Virus record (IMG/VR): IMGVR_UViG_3300034518_000018
Coordinates: 1 to 25,022 of that record
DNA length: 25,022 nt
Strand: one strand, 5' to 3'
From: a virus
The translations under genes were made by a program, and so were the position numbers. The notes beneath the pieces were generated by a model. The model made no database searches. It saw nothing but the letters and a program-made list of their open reading frames with translations, and was not told the origin of the DNA. How positions within the stretch are numbered: position 1 is the stretch's first letter; each line of letters starts with the position of its first letter. This document shows positions 24,376 through 25,022 of this stretch, piece after piece.

Positions 24376-25022
24376 TATGCTCCTCTTCCTTGTGAATTGT
24401 ATGGTTTATAACTACGTTCTTTAGACTTATTCATAGTACTAAACCTGTCATATAAAAACTCCGCTATTTTTTCGTGCCCTTTTGCATTAGGGTGATTATC
24501 TAAATCTGAAATACAATATGTTCTCTCATTTGCATAAATATCCAATATATCATCACAAAAATTAAATCCGCCTAATCTTCTTTCAGTAGGCCAACCAATA
24601 AAATTATTATCTATTTTCTTAAAATAAGGATTATTATAAAGAATATTGACCTCACGAGTACAAATTAACAAACCTTTTGGCAGTTCTTTGTTAGAACGAA
24701 AAAAAGGTAACATTTGAAATTGCTTTAATGGTATTTTTTTTGATTTACATATTTCTTGAAGACTATAGTAATATCTTATACTTCTATCTGTATTACCAGC
24801 TATAGACTTAGGGGGCATCTTATTGTGAATAGCAGTATAGTCTGGTTTATAAAACCCATCGATATGTTTCCATATGCCTCTTACTTTAATATCTTTCCTG
24901 TTAGTTTGAGTCCAAGCTGATATTACTAATCCTATATTATCTTTATTCGTTTGTTTTATTTGATCTAACAAACTAGAAAAAATATATTCATTACCAGCTC
25001 CACTACGACCTAAATTAATACA
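24375..25022 (-). CDS. SGNH-hydrolase-like protein, 5'-truncated by window edge
   Basis: The frame stays open to the right edge, so the start is outside. The TTG at 24971 is internal. 215 residues are visible. Near the visible N-terminus, INLGRSGAGNEYI resembles the block I/II region of SGNH/GDSL esterases. VISAWTQTNR could be block III. DLDNHPNAKGHEKIAEFLY near the C-terminus is the block V pattern DxxH, with Asp175 and His177 of the visible chain as candidate catalytic residues. The catalytic serine, if present, may be outside the window. SGNH enzymes deacetylate or de-esterify sugars. Its position next to the spike tip and baseplate suggests a tail-associated esterase acting on host envelope glycan, but this is inference. 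Confidence 0.68.
   Translation of the reverse strand, partial: CINLGRSGAGNEYIFSSLLDQIKQTNKDNIGLVISAWTQTNRKDIKVRGIWKHIDGFYKPDYTAIHNKMPPKSIAGNTDRSIRYYYSLQEICKSKKIPLKQFQMLPFFRSNKELPKGLLICTREVNILYNNPYFKKIDNNFIGWPTERRLGGFNFCDDILDIYANERTYCISDLDNHPNAKGHEKIAEFLYDRFSTMNKSKERSYKPYNSQGRGA

Noticed and set aside
24969-24971. TTG as start of the SGNH-like gene
   Set aside because: The same frame continues to the right edge and encodes a conserved-looking GRSGAGNEY stretch, so the true start is outside the window.

Overview
The window looks like part of the genome of a T4-like contractile-tailed phage (myovirus) of the marine cyanophage/pelagiphage type. It is very AT-rich (roughly one-third G+C by eye, not counted) and almost fully coding. 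The right two-thirds is a baseplate and tail-fibre block in the order gp25, gp6, gp7, gp10-like, gp8, then a giant DUF4815-type protein. gp7 and gp8 carry stretches I recognise from T4 gp7 and gp8. The host cannot be read from the sequence; SAR11 or picocyanobacteria are inferences from protein style and base composition.

Left part, positions 1-7063, plus strand: eight tightly packed or overlapping open reading frames of enzymes rather than virion parts. They are a left-truncated radical SAM protein with GGEPT motif, a PP-loop enzyme with QueC-like C-terminal cysteines, a radical SAM protein with an N-terminal twitch-like cysteine region, a radical SAM protein with a B12-binding-like N-terminus, a short radical SAM protein followed one frame over by its apparent SPASM domain, a 2OG-Fe(II) oxygenase-like protein, and a DxD glycosyltransferase-like protein. 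This is the most unusual part of the window: four radical SAM cores in one apparent operon, with no recognisable substrate gene.

Middle, 7030-8245, minus strand: an unrecognised 164-aa protein and a short NAD-dependent epimerase/dehydratase. The 164-aa gene meets the plus-strand operon tail to tail with a 34-base overlap.

Right part, 8272-25022, minus strand: reading from the right edge, an SGNH-hydrolase-like protein cut by the window edge, a PAAR spike tip, gp25, gp6, gp7, a gp10-like fibre protein with 37-residue repeats, gp8, the 2017-aa DUF4815-like protein, a small coiled-coil protein, a second fibre-like protein, and a 313-aa virion-type protein. Four exact TATAAATA boxes lie in the short gaps before gp25, the gp10-like gene, gp8 and the 313-aa gene. 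They match the T4 late-promoter core and suggest late transcription by a gp55-type sigma system encoded elsewhere.

Working model: the minus strand builds the baseplate, wedge and fibres. The plus-strand enzyme island, possibly with the epimerase, makes or alters a small molecule, nucleotide, sugar or peptide of unknown identity. No tRNA, rRNA, CRISPR array, insertion sequence or integrase was seen, and no gene-free stretch exceeds 300 bases.
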